The position numbers and the translations under genes are program-made. Positions 1 to 7,758 of a stretch of DNA of 64,000 nucleotides are shown here, piece after piece. Each line of letters begins with the position of its first letter. Position 1 is the first letter of the stretch. The DNA is from Flavobacteriales bacterium (GTDB lineage Bacteria > Bacteroidota > Bacteroidia > Flavobacteriales_F > PHOS-HE28): positions 1,528,245-1,592,244 of the forward strand of contig JAMLHB010000001.1 of NCBI GenBank assembly GCA_023957375.1, given 5' to 3'. The notes under the pieces were generated by a model. That model had not been told where the DNA came from. It was given only the letters and a program-made list of their open reading frames with translations, and made no database searches.

Positions 1-383
1 GGCTTCCGGAACAGGTAACGCGTGAGGAAGATGCCCGTCTTGTCGTTGCTCTGCACACCTGCCGTTACTTGGTACAGCTCCCAGCCTTCCGCCGTGTACT
101 TGTTGATGTTGTCCACGATCACGCGGTCGTTGTTGGCCACATTTTTAAAGTTGATGCCGGCGAGGCTGTAAAAGTTCAACAGGTCCTTGCCCACCTCTTG
201 GCTCTCATCGTCGCTGATGATCACCCGTGAGCGGCCCAGGCCGCCGGGGATGACGCTCTCAATGGTGGAGAACTGCCTGTACGTGTACTGGGTGGCCTGC
301 GGCACGGGCCGGAAGCTGTAACCGAGAAAGAGGGCTACCGCAAAACCGGCACCCAACAAAACGGAACGGAAATTTGTATGCAT
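1..383 (-). CDS. Partial secreted or membrane-anchored hypothetical protein
   Basis: The reading frame starts at an ATG at 383 and is still open at base 1, so the C-terminus lies outside the window (127 codons visible). The N-terminus has a hydrophobic stretch (SVLLGAGFAVALFLGYSF) that fits a signal anchor or signal peptide. The later segment INKYTAEGWELYQVTAG resembles the conserved end of small DUF4177-like proteins, but that resemblance is weak. It is divergent from the operon that starts at 436. No function can be assigned. Confidence 0.75.
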   Translation of the reverse strand, partial: MHTNFRSVLLGAGFAVALFLGYSFRPVPQATQYTYRQFSTIESVIPGGLGRSRVIISDDESQEVGKDLLNFYSLAGINFKNVANNDRVIVDNINKYTAEGWELYQVTAGVQSNDKTGIFLTRYLFRK

Positions 384-391
384 GTTGGTTC

Positions 392-399
392 TTACTTTG
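392..399 (+). promoter_or_regulatory. Probable -7 promoter box for the 436-4449 operon
   Basis: TTACTTTG differs at one base from the Bacteroidota -7 consensus TAnnTTTG and lies 36 bases before the ATG at 436, in the 52 bp spacer between divergent genes. No clear -33 element is visible. Confidence 0.4.
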
Positions 400-435
400 T
401 GCGTTGAATCCAAGCAATAGTAAACCATTGAACCC

Positions 436-879
436 ATGCTTACCAAATTTTCGAGGCTGCTGCTTCTGTCAGTGCTTGTTCCGGCGTGTTTGATCGCCAC
501 CGCGCAAACCAAGGTCACCATTACGGCTGTGCAGGCGGTGGACGGCCAGAACACGGTCCAAGGCACGGACGCTACCATTGAGCTGGCGCGCGCCGAAGGC
601 TCGGGCGGCTCACCGATCCTCAGCGCCGGCGACCTGACAGCCAAGGTGCAGGCCAAGGTTTCATCGCACAACGTGCGGCGCAGCAGCGTGAAGGATTCGG
701 CCGTGAACCTGATCATGGAGATCAGCATGCAGGCCGGCAAGGACAAGGACAGCAAGCGCGTGGAGAAGATCTTCTACATGGACCAGGCGCGAACTTCAAC
801 GGTCACCCAGAAATTCAATTTCAAGCACGGCATCACCATGCGCACCATCACCCTCTCCTTCAACGTAGCGGTGGAATGA
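436..879 (+). CDS. Secreted hypothetical protein, first gene of a five-gene operon
   Basis: A 147-residue protein with a typical Sec signal peptide: positive start, hydrophobic core LLLLSVLVPACLI, likely cleavage after ATAQ near residue 24. The mature part is about 120 residues, rich in beta-type alternation (KVTITAVQAVDGQ, TITLSFNVAVE), and has no recognisable catalytic motif. The stop overlaps the ATG of the acyl-CoA synthetase gene by four bases (ATGA), so the two are probably translated together. I do not recognise the family; a periplasmic or surface beta-sandwich protein is the most that can be inferred. Confidence 0.8.
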   Translation: MLTKFSRLLLLSVLVPACLIATAQTKVTITAVQAVDGQNTVQGTDATIELARAEGSGGSPILSAGDLTAKVQAKVSSHNVRRSSVKDSAVNLIMEISMQAGKDKDSKRVEKIFYMDQARTSTVTQKFNFKHGITMRTITLSFNVAVE

Positions 880-2645
880 GGCCGAACCCCACCCGTTTGT
901 TCGACTTCCTGGACCTGCAACTGGCGGAATTCCCGCAGGAGGTTTGCATCGCCACCAAGGAAAAAGGTACTTGGCACAACTACACCACCGCCGACGTGGT
1001 CACCCATGGCGAGCAATTGGCCATCGGCCTGATGGCCTTGGGGATCAAGCCGGGCGACCGCGTGGCCATGGCCAGCGGCAACCGCAGCGAATGGTGCATC
1101 GTGGACCAAGCCTTGCTGCGCATGGGTGCGGTGAGCGTGCCCATTTACCCCACCAGCAGCGTGGAGGATTACGCCTACATCCTCCACCATGCCGGGGTGC
1201 GCCTGTTCTTCGCCAGCAACCAGGAACTGTATGACAAGGCCCATGCAGCGGCCGCCAGCGTGCCATCGCTCCAGCACATCTACACCTTCGACCATCTGGA
1301 CGGGCTGCCGCACTGGAGCTCGTTGCTGAAGGAAGATGCCGGCCTGCGCGCCACGTTGGAGCTGTACAAGGCCTCGGTGAAGCAGGACGACCTGGCCACC
1401 ATCATCTACACCAGTGGCACCACGGGCAAGCCCAAGGGCGTGATGCTGAGCCACCACAACGTGGCCAGCAACGTGGAAGCCAGCGCGGACCGCCTGCCGG
1501 TGGAAGTGGGCTCGCGGTGCATCAGCTTCCTGCCGCTGTGCCACATCTATGAGCGCATGCTGATGTACCTCTACCAGCGCACCGGCATGGCCATCCATTT
1601 CCAAGAGACCCTGGATGACCTCGGGACACGGATCAAGGAAGTGCGGCCCCACGTGTTCACCGGCGTGCCGCGCCTGCTGGAGAAGATCTACGATTCGATC
1701 ATCGCCAAGGGGGAAGCGCTCACCGGGGTGAAGCGCAAGCTCTTCTTTTGGGCGCTGGACCTGGGCGAACGTTACGACGTGCACGGGCGCTCCGCCTGGT
1801 ACAACTTCCAGCTCCGCATCGCCCGCAAGCTCATCTTCAGCAAATGGCAGGAGGCCCTGGGCGGCGAAGTGCTGTGCGTGGCCAGCGGCAGTGCGGCACT
1901 GCATCCCCGGCTCGCACGCATCTATAATGCCGCCGGCATCCCCGTGATGGAAGGATACGGGCTTACGGAAACCTCGCCGGTGGTGAGCGTGAACGATGCC
2001 CGCAACGATGGGCTCCGCTTTGGCAGCGTGGGCAAGCCGCTGCGCAACGTGCAAGTGCAGATCGCCGATGACGGCGAGATCCTGATCAAGGGGCCCAACG
2101 TGATGCTGGGCTACTATAAGGACCCGGACAACACGGCCTTGGCCATCGATGCGGAGGGTTGGCTGCACTCGGGCGACATAGGCAAAATGGATGGTGACGG
2201 CTTCCTCTTCATCACGGACCGGAAGAAGGAAATGTTCAAGACCAGCGGCGGCAAGTACGTGGCCCCGCAAGTGATCGAAAACAAGCTGCGCGCCTCGCGC
2301 TTCATTGAGCAGGCCATGGTGATCGGCGAGAACCACAAGTTCCCCGCCGCGCTCATCGTGCCCAGTTTCCCGTTCCTGAAGGACTATTGCGCGTTGAAGG
2401 GCATTCCGTTCACCGGCCAAGAAGCCCTTGTGCACGATGCCGCCATCATCGCACGCCTGCAACAAGAGGTGGACAAGGTGAACCAAGGCCTGGGCCACTG
2501 GGAACAGATCAAAAAATTCGCCCTTTTGTCGAGCGAGTGGACCATCGACGGGGGCGAGTTCACCCCCTCGCTGAAACTCCGCCGCAAGCCTATCTTGGCC
2601 AAATATGCCAAGGAAGTAGGCAAGATCTATGGCGATGCATCCTGA
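876..2645 (+). CDS. Long-chain acyl-CoA synthetase (AMP-forming, ANL superfamily)
   Basis: A 589-residue cytoplasmic enzyme of the AMP-binding family that activates fatty acids to acyl-AMP and then acyl-CoA. All core motifs are present: the phosphate loop YTSGTTGKPKG near residue 178, the adenine-binding GYGLTETSP near 361, GWLHSGDIG near 428 with the ATP-ribose Asp, and the hinge and catalytic-lysine region DRKKEMFKTSGGKYV near 447. Length and the KEMFKTSGGKYVAP signature fit the FadD15/long-chain subgroup common in Bacteroidota. The start overlaps the upstream stop (ATGA). Substrate chain length cannot be read from the sequence. Confidence 0.93.
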   Translation: MRPNPTRLFDFLDLQLAEFPQEVCIATKEKGTWHNYTTADVVTHGEQLAIGLMALGIKPGDRVAMASGNRSEWCIVDQALLRMGAVSVPIYPTSSVEDYAYILHHAGVRLFFASNQELYDKAHAAAASVPSLQHIYTFDHLDGLPHWSSLLKEDAGLRATLELYKASVKQDDLATIIYTSGTTGKPKGVMLSHHNVASNVEASADRLPVEVGSRCISFLPLCHIYERMLMYLYQRTGMAIHFQETLDDLGTRIKEVRPHVFTGVPRLLEKIYDSIIAKGEALTGVKRKLFFWALDLGERYDVHGRSAWYNFQLRIARKLIFSKWQEALGGEVLCVASGSAALHPRLARIYNAAGIPVMEGYGLTETSPVVSVNDARNDGLRFGSVGKPLRNVQVQIADDGEILIKGPNVMLGYYKDPDNTALAIDAEGWLHSGDIGKMDGDGFLFITDRKKEMFKTSGGKYVAPQVIENKLRASRFIEQAMVIGENHKFPAALIVPSFPFLKDYCALKGIPFTGQEALVHDAAIIARLQQEVDKVNQGLGHWEQIKKFALLSSEWTIDGGEFTPSLKLRRKPILAKYAKEVGKIYGDAS

Positions 2646-2675
2646 ACATCCTACCTTCCAAGCCCTTCACCAACC

Positions 2676-3068
2676 ATGCGAACCCTTGCAACCCCGATCC
2701 TGTTGAGCCTTCTGCTTCTTGCGACCGCCTGTAAAAAGGAGGAGGGCGAGGGCGGCAAAGCCGTGATCAAGGGCACCGTGCTGCGGCAGGACGTGAACGC
2801 CGTGGGAAACCCCATCGGCAATCCCTACCCTTACCAAGACCAACGCGTTTACATCATTTACGGCGACAACGAATTCCAGGATGATGACGTGCGCACCGGG
2901 CCCAATGGGAATTTCGAGTTCCGCTGGCTTCGCAAGGGGGACTACACCGTCTACACGTTCGGCGAATGCAACTGCCCCGGTAAAAGCGTGGTCATCACCC
3001 ACCGGGTGAGCATCGACGGCAAGAAGGATGTGGTGATCGTGCCCACCATGATCGCCGACAACTTTTGA
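2676..3068 (+). CDS. Small lipoprotein with carboxypeptidase-regulatory-like fold
   Basis: A 130-residue protein with a lipoprotein signal peptide ending in the lipobox LATAC, so the Cys near residue 19 is probably lipidated. The mature part has the pattern of a single transthyretin-like/carboxypeptidase regulatory domain (IKGTVL near the start, then PNGNFEFRWLRKGDYTVYTF), usually a structural domain. It starts 30 bp after the acyl-CoA synthetase stop, the only gap in the operon. TACCTTCC at 2652-2659 resembles a -7 box and could give an internal promoter. The stop overlaps the TTG start of the next gene. Confidence 0.8.
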   Translation: MRTLATPILLSLLLLATACKKEEGEGGKAVIKGTVLRQDVNAVGNPIGNPYPYQDQRVYIIYGDNEFQDDDVRTGPNGNFEFRWLRKGDYTVYTFGECNCPGKSVVITHRVSIDGKKDVVIVPTMIADNF

Positions 3069-3787
3069 AAACCACCCGCCATATCCTGGCCGTGCTGCTT
3101 GCCGCCGCGGCCACCGGTGCCGCCCGTGCCCAGGGCGAAGCGCCCCTGCGCTTGGTCAATGACGCACAACTGTGGTTCAGCGCGGCCACTGAGTTCAAGC
3201 CATTCCGCAAAAAACAGGGCCAAGTGGCGCAAGCCCGCTTCTTCCGCAAGCTGCGCGCCACCGTGGAGCTGGACTTGAGGTTGAAGGAAAACGCCTCCGA
3301 GCTTAACCAGACCAACATCAACGCCGGGCTCTTTTACGCCATCACCAACTACATGCGGGTGGGCTCCGAATACCGGTACAGCATCCGGGACCCGTACAGC
3401 GCCAATCGGCACCGGATCGATGCACAACTGCGTTTCAAGGGAAAGAAAGGGCGCCTGGACGGTGACTTCCGCACGAAATACCAGCACTCATTCGTAGCCC
3501 CAAAAAAGTTGCGGACCGAGCTCCGCAACCGCATCGGCCTGGAATACGACATCCCGAAGTGGAAGCTGGACCCCATTGTGAACGTGGAATCGTTCACCGC
3601 CCTGCACTACACCGGCAACCGCTTAGTGGGCATGCGCTACGACCTCGGCACGGAGTTCAGGCTGGACAAGAACAAGCAAACCACGTTGGAGATCACCCTG
3701 CGCCACGACAGGGAAATGAACATCAAGGAACCTGACCATGCCTGGGTACTGGCCCTGGCTTTTGAATATTCCCCCAAGAAAAAGTGA
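3065..3787 (+). CDS. DUF2490 family outer-membrane protein
   Basis: A 240-residue protein with a signal peptide (cleavage probably after ARAQ near residue 23). The mature part alternates polar and hydrophobic residues in the manner of a small outer-membrane beta barrel. The order of motifs (LWFSAATEFKPF, LRATVELDLRLKEN, YRYSIRDPYSANRHRI, LRNRIGLEYDIPKW, LALAFEYSPKKK) fits DUF2490, described in Bacteroidota as a putative outer-membrane protein of unknown role. The start is TTG, chosen because it overlaps the upstream stop (TTGA) and leads straight into the signal peptide. The end overlaps the next gene's GTG by four bases. Confidence 0.85.
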   Translation: MKTTRHILAVLLAAAATGAARAQGEAPLRLVNDAQLWFSAATEFKPFRKKQGQVAQARFFRKLRATVELDLRLKENASELNQTNINAGLFYAITNYMRVGSEYRYSIRDPYSANRHRIDAQLRFKGKKGRLDGDFRTKYQHSFVAPKKLRTELRNRIGLEYDIPKWKLDPIVNVESFTALHYTGNRLVGMRYDLGTEFRLDKNKQTTLEITLRHDREMNIKEPDHAWVLALAFEYSPKKK

Positions 3788-4449
3788 AAAACGCACCTTT
3801 CCTCCGCGCCGGCATCTTCCTGGCGATCTTCTTCGCCGCCGTCACCATTGGCTACTTCCTGTTGCGCCCGTCGGACGAACTGCCCATCTATCATCCCTCC
3901 CAACTGGACGTCCGCCTCGTGGACCGATCGGTGCGGGATGCCAAGGGCGAACACCACATCAAGCCCTTCCGCCTGATCGACCAGGACGGGGACAGCCTCT
4001 TCCTGGCCGACGTGCAGGGCAAGGTGCTGCTCACCGACTTCTTCTTCACCACGTGCGGCACCATTTGCCCCAAGATGAGCACCCAGATGGCCCGCGTGCA
4101 GGAAGCATTTGCCCAGGATGACCGCGTGCTGCTGCTCTCGCATTCGGTGACGCCGGAAGCCGATTCCGTGCCCGTTCTGCACGCCTACGCCAAGGAATAC
4201 GGCGTGGAGCACCACCGCTGGCGTCTGCTCACCGGCGACCGCAAACAGATCTACGACCTGGCCCGCACCAGCTACTTTGCCGTGATGGACCACGGCGACG
4301 GCGGCCCCGACGACTTCGTGCACACGGAGAACTTCGTGCTGGTGGACCCGCAAGGCCGGCTGCGCGGTTTCTACGACGGCACCAAGGCCAAGGAAGTGGA
4401 CCAGGCGATCAAGGATATGCGCAAGCTGCTGAAGGAGATGAAGGGCTGA
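3784..4449 (+). CDS. SCO1/SenC family copper-binding thioredoxin-fold protein
   Basis: A 221-residue protein with one N-terminal membrane anchor (AGIFLAIFFAAVTIGYFLL) and a periplasmic thioredoxin-like domain. The copper site is complete: CGTICP (Cys91 and Cys95 approximately) and the distal His in DFVHTENFVL near residue 180. SCO proteins deliver copper to the CuA centre of cytochrome c oxidase or act as thiol reductases. No oxidase genes are nearby, so the partner is unknown. The GTG start overlaps the previous stop (GTGA). It is the last gene of the operon that begins at 436. Confidence 0.92.
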   Translation: MKNAPFLRAGIFLAIFFAAVTIGYFLLRPSDELPIYHPSQLDVRLVDRSVRDAKGEHHIKPFRLIDQDGDSLFLADVQGKVLLTDFFFTTCGTICPKMSTQMARVQEAFAQDDRVLLLSHSVTPEADSVPVLHAYAKEYGVEHHRWRLLTGDRKQIYDLARTSYFAVMDHGDGGPDDFVHTENFVLVDPQGRLRGFYDGTKAKEVDQAIKDMRKLLKEMKG

Positions 4450-4513
4450 ACCGGCCGCTGCCACCCTACAGGCCATCGGGTCTGAACCGCCCGTTGAGCC
4501 AGCGGTCTCGATC

Positions 4514-4850
4514 AGTTGTTCGTTGTCAGTTGTTAGGGTTGACACGGCACATGGCGCGCGGTGGCCAATTCGTTGAGTTGAATCTCCGCCGACATTAGGG
4601 TTGCCCCCTCTGAACTGCGGAGTACCTTCAGACCCGGAATATGCAGTAGCTTGACTACTACGACCCGGAAACGCTTTACCACAGTGCGTTTCACGCATTT
4701 TCGTTCCTCACCGGGAGCGTGGCCCCGCTTTCGTCACGAAAATGCCTGTGGCTGTGCGTTTCCGGCTCTCGCAACGTCAGCTACTTCATAATCCGGGTCA
4801 GAACGCGTTGGATCGGTCCTGACAACGAACAACTTTCTACAAACAACCAG
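4514..4850. repeat. Large nested inverted-repeat element in a convergent spacer, with heptamer arms
   Basis: This fills most of the 460 bp gap between the SCO and DUF488 genes; no gene is credible here. Outer arms: AGTTGTTCGTTGTCAG at 4514-4529 is perfectly inverted at 4819-4834. Each arm is built of 7 bp units: TGTTCGT, TGTCAGT, TGTTAGG from 4517, and CCTGACA, ACGAACA, ACTTTCT, ACAAACA from 4818. Inner arms: 4631-4651 pairs with 4780-4800 at 19 of 21 positions. Further in, CCGGAAACGC and CACGCATTTTCGT segments pair with 4757-4764 and 4736-4745, allowing a loop of about 10 bases. The symmetry suggests a MITE-like or cruciform-forming element, but no transposase is nearby. Confidence 0.7.
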
Positions 4851-4909
4851 TCGAAACTTCAAATTCAGCCGGCAGTTGCGGACCCCAGGCCCGTTGGCCT
4901 TGTGCTACT

Positions 4910-5464
4910 CTACAGGTCGCGTGCAAAGGGCAAGGGATCTTCCACCGGCCCGTAATAGAGCTTCCCGTTCCTCAACCGCGCCGCCCCGGTCCATGGGTGT
5001 TCCTCCGCTTGGCCCAGCCCCTCGATGTGGTGCACCTGCCATCCATCCGCCTTAAGCCGGTCCGCAAGCATGGAACGGTGGCAGCGCCACCACAACACCT
5101 CGCTGCACATCATGCAGGTGCGTTGGCGCAGGGCCAGTCCCTTCAGTTCCTCCAGCCCTTGTTCAAAGGCCGGATCGTTCATCATATAGTCCGCATAACC
5201 GCGGAAGGCGGGATGCCGCCACACCGTGTTCGGCGAATCCTTCAACACCTTGCGCCTTCCGCCCAACGCCCGGACGTGCACATACTCAATGCCCGCCGCT
5301 GCCAGTTCCTTCGGCATCACCTCCTTGTTGAACCAAGGCACCCGCCGCGAACCGGGGTAGCTGCGCACATCCGCCAACACCTCAATACGGAATGCCTTCA
5401 GCCAAGCTAGGAACTCCTCCAAGGGATGCGTGGAGTGGCCAATGGTCCAGATCTCATGTTCCAT
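4910..5464 (-). CDS. DUF488 domain-containing protein
   Basis: A 184-residue cytoplasmic protein. The family start IWTIGHSTHPLEEFLAWL is followed by the hallmarks DVRSYPGSRRVPWFNKE, a YxHVxALGGRR element and a C-terminal MMCSEVLWWRCHRSMLAD block (the family's C-E-x-x-x-CHR motif). DUF488 proteins are widespread but have no agreed function. The ATG at 5464 is preferred over an upstream one near 5611 because the extra residues would translate the heptamer repeat array and have no family homology. The gene is transcribed toward the SCO gene. Confidence 0.88.
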   Translation of the reverse strand: MEHEIWTIGHSTHPLEEFLAWLKAFRIEVLADVRSYPGSRRVPWFNKEVMPKELAAAGIEYVHVRALGGRRKVLKDSPNTVWRHPAFRGYADYMMNDPAFEQGLEELKGLALRQRTCMMCSEVLWWRCHRSMLADRLKADGWQVHHIEGLGQAEEHPWTGAARLRNGKLYYGPVEDPLPFARDL

Positions 5465-5532
5465 AGCGCCTGCCAAAGCAACGCCTAAGTCCCGATAGTG
5501 TTCCGAGGGAAGTGCCGGAGGGTTTGGGGATT

Positions 5533-5740
5533 GTCCCGTGTCTGCTGTCCCATGCCTGACTGTCCTATGCCTGACTGTCCTATGCCTGCTGTCCCATGTC
5601 TGCTGTCCCATGTCTGTTGTCCTATGCCTGACTGCCTTAGGTCCTATGCAGTGCGTTGGACCAAAGCGTCAAAGCATAGGACCTAGAACAGCAAGCATAG
5701 GACATCATACAACAAGCATAGAACATCGTGCAGCAGCCAT
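5533..5740. repeat. Heptamer tandem-repeat array with facing inverted array
   Basis: From 5533 to about 5647 the top strand is a nearly unbroken run of 7 bp units with the form TGNNNNN (TGTCCCG, TGTCTGC, TGTCCCA, TGCCTGA, TGTCCTA and so on, about 16 units with an occasional extra C). From 5678 to 5740 come inverted 7 bp units of the form NNNNNCA (TAGAACA, GCAAGCA, TAGGACA, TCATACA, ACAAGCA, TAGAACA, TCGTGCA, GCAGCCA). The array occupies the spacer between the divergent DUF488 and ABC-F genes, ending about 35 bp before the ABC-F promoter box. Confidence 0.85.
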
Positions 5741-5775
5741 GGCACGGTCCAGATCTCCGGCCCCACCCTCCCCCG

Positions 5776-5783
5776 TACCTTCG
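5776..5783 (+). promoter_or_regulatory. -7 promoter box of the ABC-F gene
   Basis: TACCTTCG followed by CGCC matches the TAnnTTYG-GCGCC motif seen before many genes in this window. It lies 31 bases upstream of the ATG at 5815. Confidence 0.55.
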
Positions 5784-5814
5784 CGCCCCGCCAGTAATTC
5801 CGGGCCTCCCCCTC

Positions 5815-7674
5815 ATGAACTGCCTTTCCGTGGAACGCATCAGCAAGCGCTATGGCCCGCGCCTGTTGTTCGAGGATATTTCCTTCGGCCTGGAGAAGGG
5901 CCAGAAGACCGCCATCGTGGCACGCAACGGCACGGGCAAGAGCACCTTGCTGAAGTGCATCGCGGGGCTGGAGACGCCCGACACGGGCACCGTGACCTTC
6001 AACAAGGGCTTGCGCGTGGGCTACTTAGACCAGCACGTGGAAATGACCGCCAGCCGTTCCCTGGTGGATGAGATGCTGGACCGCGACGACCCCATTTCCG
6101 AGGCCATACGCACCTACGAGCACCTAGCCGCCAAGCACGCGGACGGCGATGCCTTGAACGCCGCGATCACCCGCATGACCGAGCTGGGGGCATGGGACCA
6201 TGAGGCGCGCATCAAGCGGCTGCTGTTCCAATTCGGCCTGCGCGACTTGGAGCAGCCCGTTAACACGCTCAGCGGCGGGCAACAGAAACGCTTGGCCATG
6301 GCCAAGGTGCTGATCGACCTGCCCGACGTGCTGATCCTGGACGAGCCCACCAACCACCTGGACCTGCACATGATCGAGCAGCTGGAGGCCGAGCTCTCCG
6401 CCCCCAACGCCACCCTGCTGCTGGTAACCCACGACCGGTATTTCCTGGACAACGTGTGCAACGAGATCATTGAACTGGAATTCGGCGAATTCACCCGCTA
6501 CAAGGGTAACTACAGCTACTACGTGGAGAAAAAGGCCGCCCTGGAAGAGGTGCGCAACGCCACCCAACAACACCTGCGCGGACTGATGCGCAGCGAACTG
6601 GAGTGGGTGCGCAAGATGCCCCGCGCACGCGGCACCAAGAGCAAGAGCCGCCTGCAGGCCTTCGGCACCTTGAAGGACCTCGCCGGGCGCAACTTCGACC
6701 AGGAGCAGGTGCGCATTGACATCAAGAGCTCCCGCCTCGGCGGCAAGGTGATCGAGGCCCGCAACCTCACCAAAAGTTTCGGCAGCAAGAAGATCGTGGA
6801 GCACTTCAACTACTCGATCAAGGCCGGCGACCGCATCGGCATCGTGGGTCCCAACGGCATCGGCAAAAGCACCTTCGTGCAACTGCTCACCAAACAACTG
6901 GGGCCCGACGCGGGCAAGGTGTCTATTGGCGACACCGTGGTACTGGGCTACTTCGGCCAGCAGGGCCTGCAGCTCAAGGAGGACATGCGCGTGATCGAGG
7001 TGGTGCGCGCCATTGCCGAGGAGATCCCCATGAGCAAGGGCCGCACGCTCTCCGCATCCCAACTGTTGGAACGCTTCCTCTTCGACAAGGAACAACAATA
7101 CCAGTACGCCAGCACCCTCAGCGGCGGTGAACGGCGCCGGCTGCACCTGTGCACCGTGCTGATGAAGAACCCCAACGTGCTGGTGCTGGACGAACCCACC
7201 AACGACCTCGACATCCCCACCCTCAATGCATTGGAGGACTTCCTCACCGACCTGGACATCTGCCTGCTGATCGTGAGCCACGACCGCTTCTTCATGGACA
7301 AGCTCTGCACCAAGCTGCTGGTCTTCGAGGGGGATGGCGTGGTGAAGGAGTGGGTGCACACCTACACCGAGCTGCGCGAAATGCAGCGGGACCAGGAGAA
7401 GGAGGTGAAAGCCGTGAGGGAGGTGAAAGCGGAAAAGCCGCGCACCCCGACGAACAAGTTGACGTACGGCGAGCGCATAGAGTTGAGGAAGATCGACAAA
7501 GAACTTCCCGCTTTGGAGAAAAAGAAAGAGGAAACCTTGGCCGAGATGGCCGAAAAGGCCTCGGACCACCATGCCGTGATGGAGCTTTCCATCAAGCTGG
7601 AAAAAGTGGCCAGTGAACTGGAGCGCTTGGGCGACCGGTGGTTAGTGCTGATGGAGAAGGAGGAGGGTGCGTAG
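5815..7674 (+). CDS. uup: ABC-F family ATPase, Uup-like
   Basis: A 619-residue soluble protein with two ABC ATPase domains and no membrane segments. Domain 1 has Walker A ARNGTGKST near residue 35, signature LSGGQQKR near 151 and Walker B LILDEPTNHLD near 173. Domain 2 has GPNGIGKST near 345, LSGGERRR near 434 and VLVLDEPTNDLD near 456. A linker rich in basic residues (MPRARGTKSKSRLQ) separates them, and a charged C-terminal coiled coil (about 550-615) is typical of Uup. ABC-F proteins act on the ribosome; Uup has also been linked to branched-DNA metabolism. The first Walker A begins with Ala rather than the common Gly. The ATG at 5815 gives the family N-terminus (LSVERISKRYGPR). Confidence 0.92.
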   Translation: MNCLSVERISKRYGPRLLFEDISFGLEKGQKTAIVARNGTGKSTLLKCIAGLETPDTGTVTFNKGLRVGYLDQHVEMTASRSLVDEMLDRDDPISEAIRTYEHLAAKHADGDALNAAITRMTELGAWDHEARIKRLLFQFGLRDLEQPVNTLSGGQQKRLAMAKVLIDLPDVLILDEPTNHLDLHMIEQLEAELSAPNATLLLVTHDRYFLDNVCNEIIELEFGEFTRYKGNYSYYVEKKAALEEVRNATQQHLRGLMRSELEWVRKMPRARGTKSKSRLQAFGTLKDLAGRNFDQEQVRIDIKSSRLGGKVIEARNLTKSFGSKKIVEHFNYSIKAGDRIGIVGPNGIGKSTFVQLLTKQLGPDAGKVSIGDTVVLGYFGQQGLQLKEDMRVIEVVRAIAEEIPMSKGRTLSASQLLERFLFDKEQQYQYASTLSGGERRRLHLCTVLMKNPNVLVLDEPTNDLDIPTLNALEDFLTDLDICLLIVSHDRFFMDKLCTKLLVFEGDGVVKEWVHTYTELREMQRDQEKEVKAVREVKAEKPRTPTNKLTYGERIELRKIDKELPALEKKKEETLAEMAEKASDHHAVMELSIKLEKVASELERLGDRWLVLMEKEEGA

Positions 7675-7680
7675 AGATCA

Positions 7681-7744
7681 GTTCGCAGGGTGAAGTTCGT
7701 AGGGCATGGTTCGTAGGGTGCACCTGCGTACCACGAACTACGGA
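7681..7744. repeat. 14 bp tandem repeat and hairpin in a convergent spacer
   Basis: GTTCGYAGGG occurs three times at exact 14 bp spacing (7681, 7695, 7709) and is followed by an inverted copy (ACCACGAAC at 7730-7738, then TACGG). The last direct copy and the inverted copy can form a short hairpin. The element sits between the convergent ends of the ABC-F and pseudouridine synthase genes and may serve as a bidirectional terminator, although there is no T-run. Its layout (direct units then inverted units) resembles the arrays at 4.5, 5.6 and 50.7 kb. Confidence 0.6.
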
Positions 7745-7758
7745 CGATATCCTCCCCC

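Noticed and set aside
774-2498. Long open frame on the minus strand opposite the acyl-CoA synthetase gene
   Set aside because: It lies antisense to a gene with complete family motifs, its product is His/Gln/Val-rich without any domain, and such frames are expected in GC-rich coding DNA.
4719-4955. Small plus-strand open frame in the convergent spacer
   Set aside because: It runs through the palindromic element and into the opposite gene, with no domain or ribosome-binding site.
5465-5611. Longer N-terminus for the DUF488 protein
   Set aside because: The extra 49 residues translate the heptamer repeat array and lack family similarity; the ATG at 5464 begins the domain.
5533-5740. CRISPR array
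   Set aside because: The units are 7 bp and contiguous with no spacers, the two arms are inverted, and no cas gene is present.
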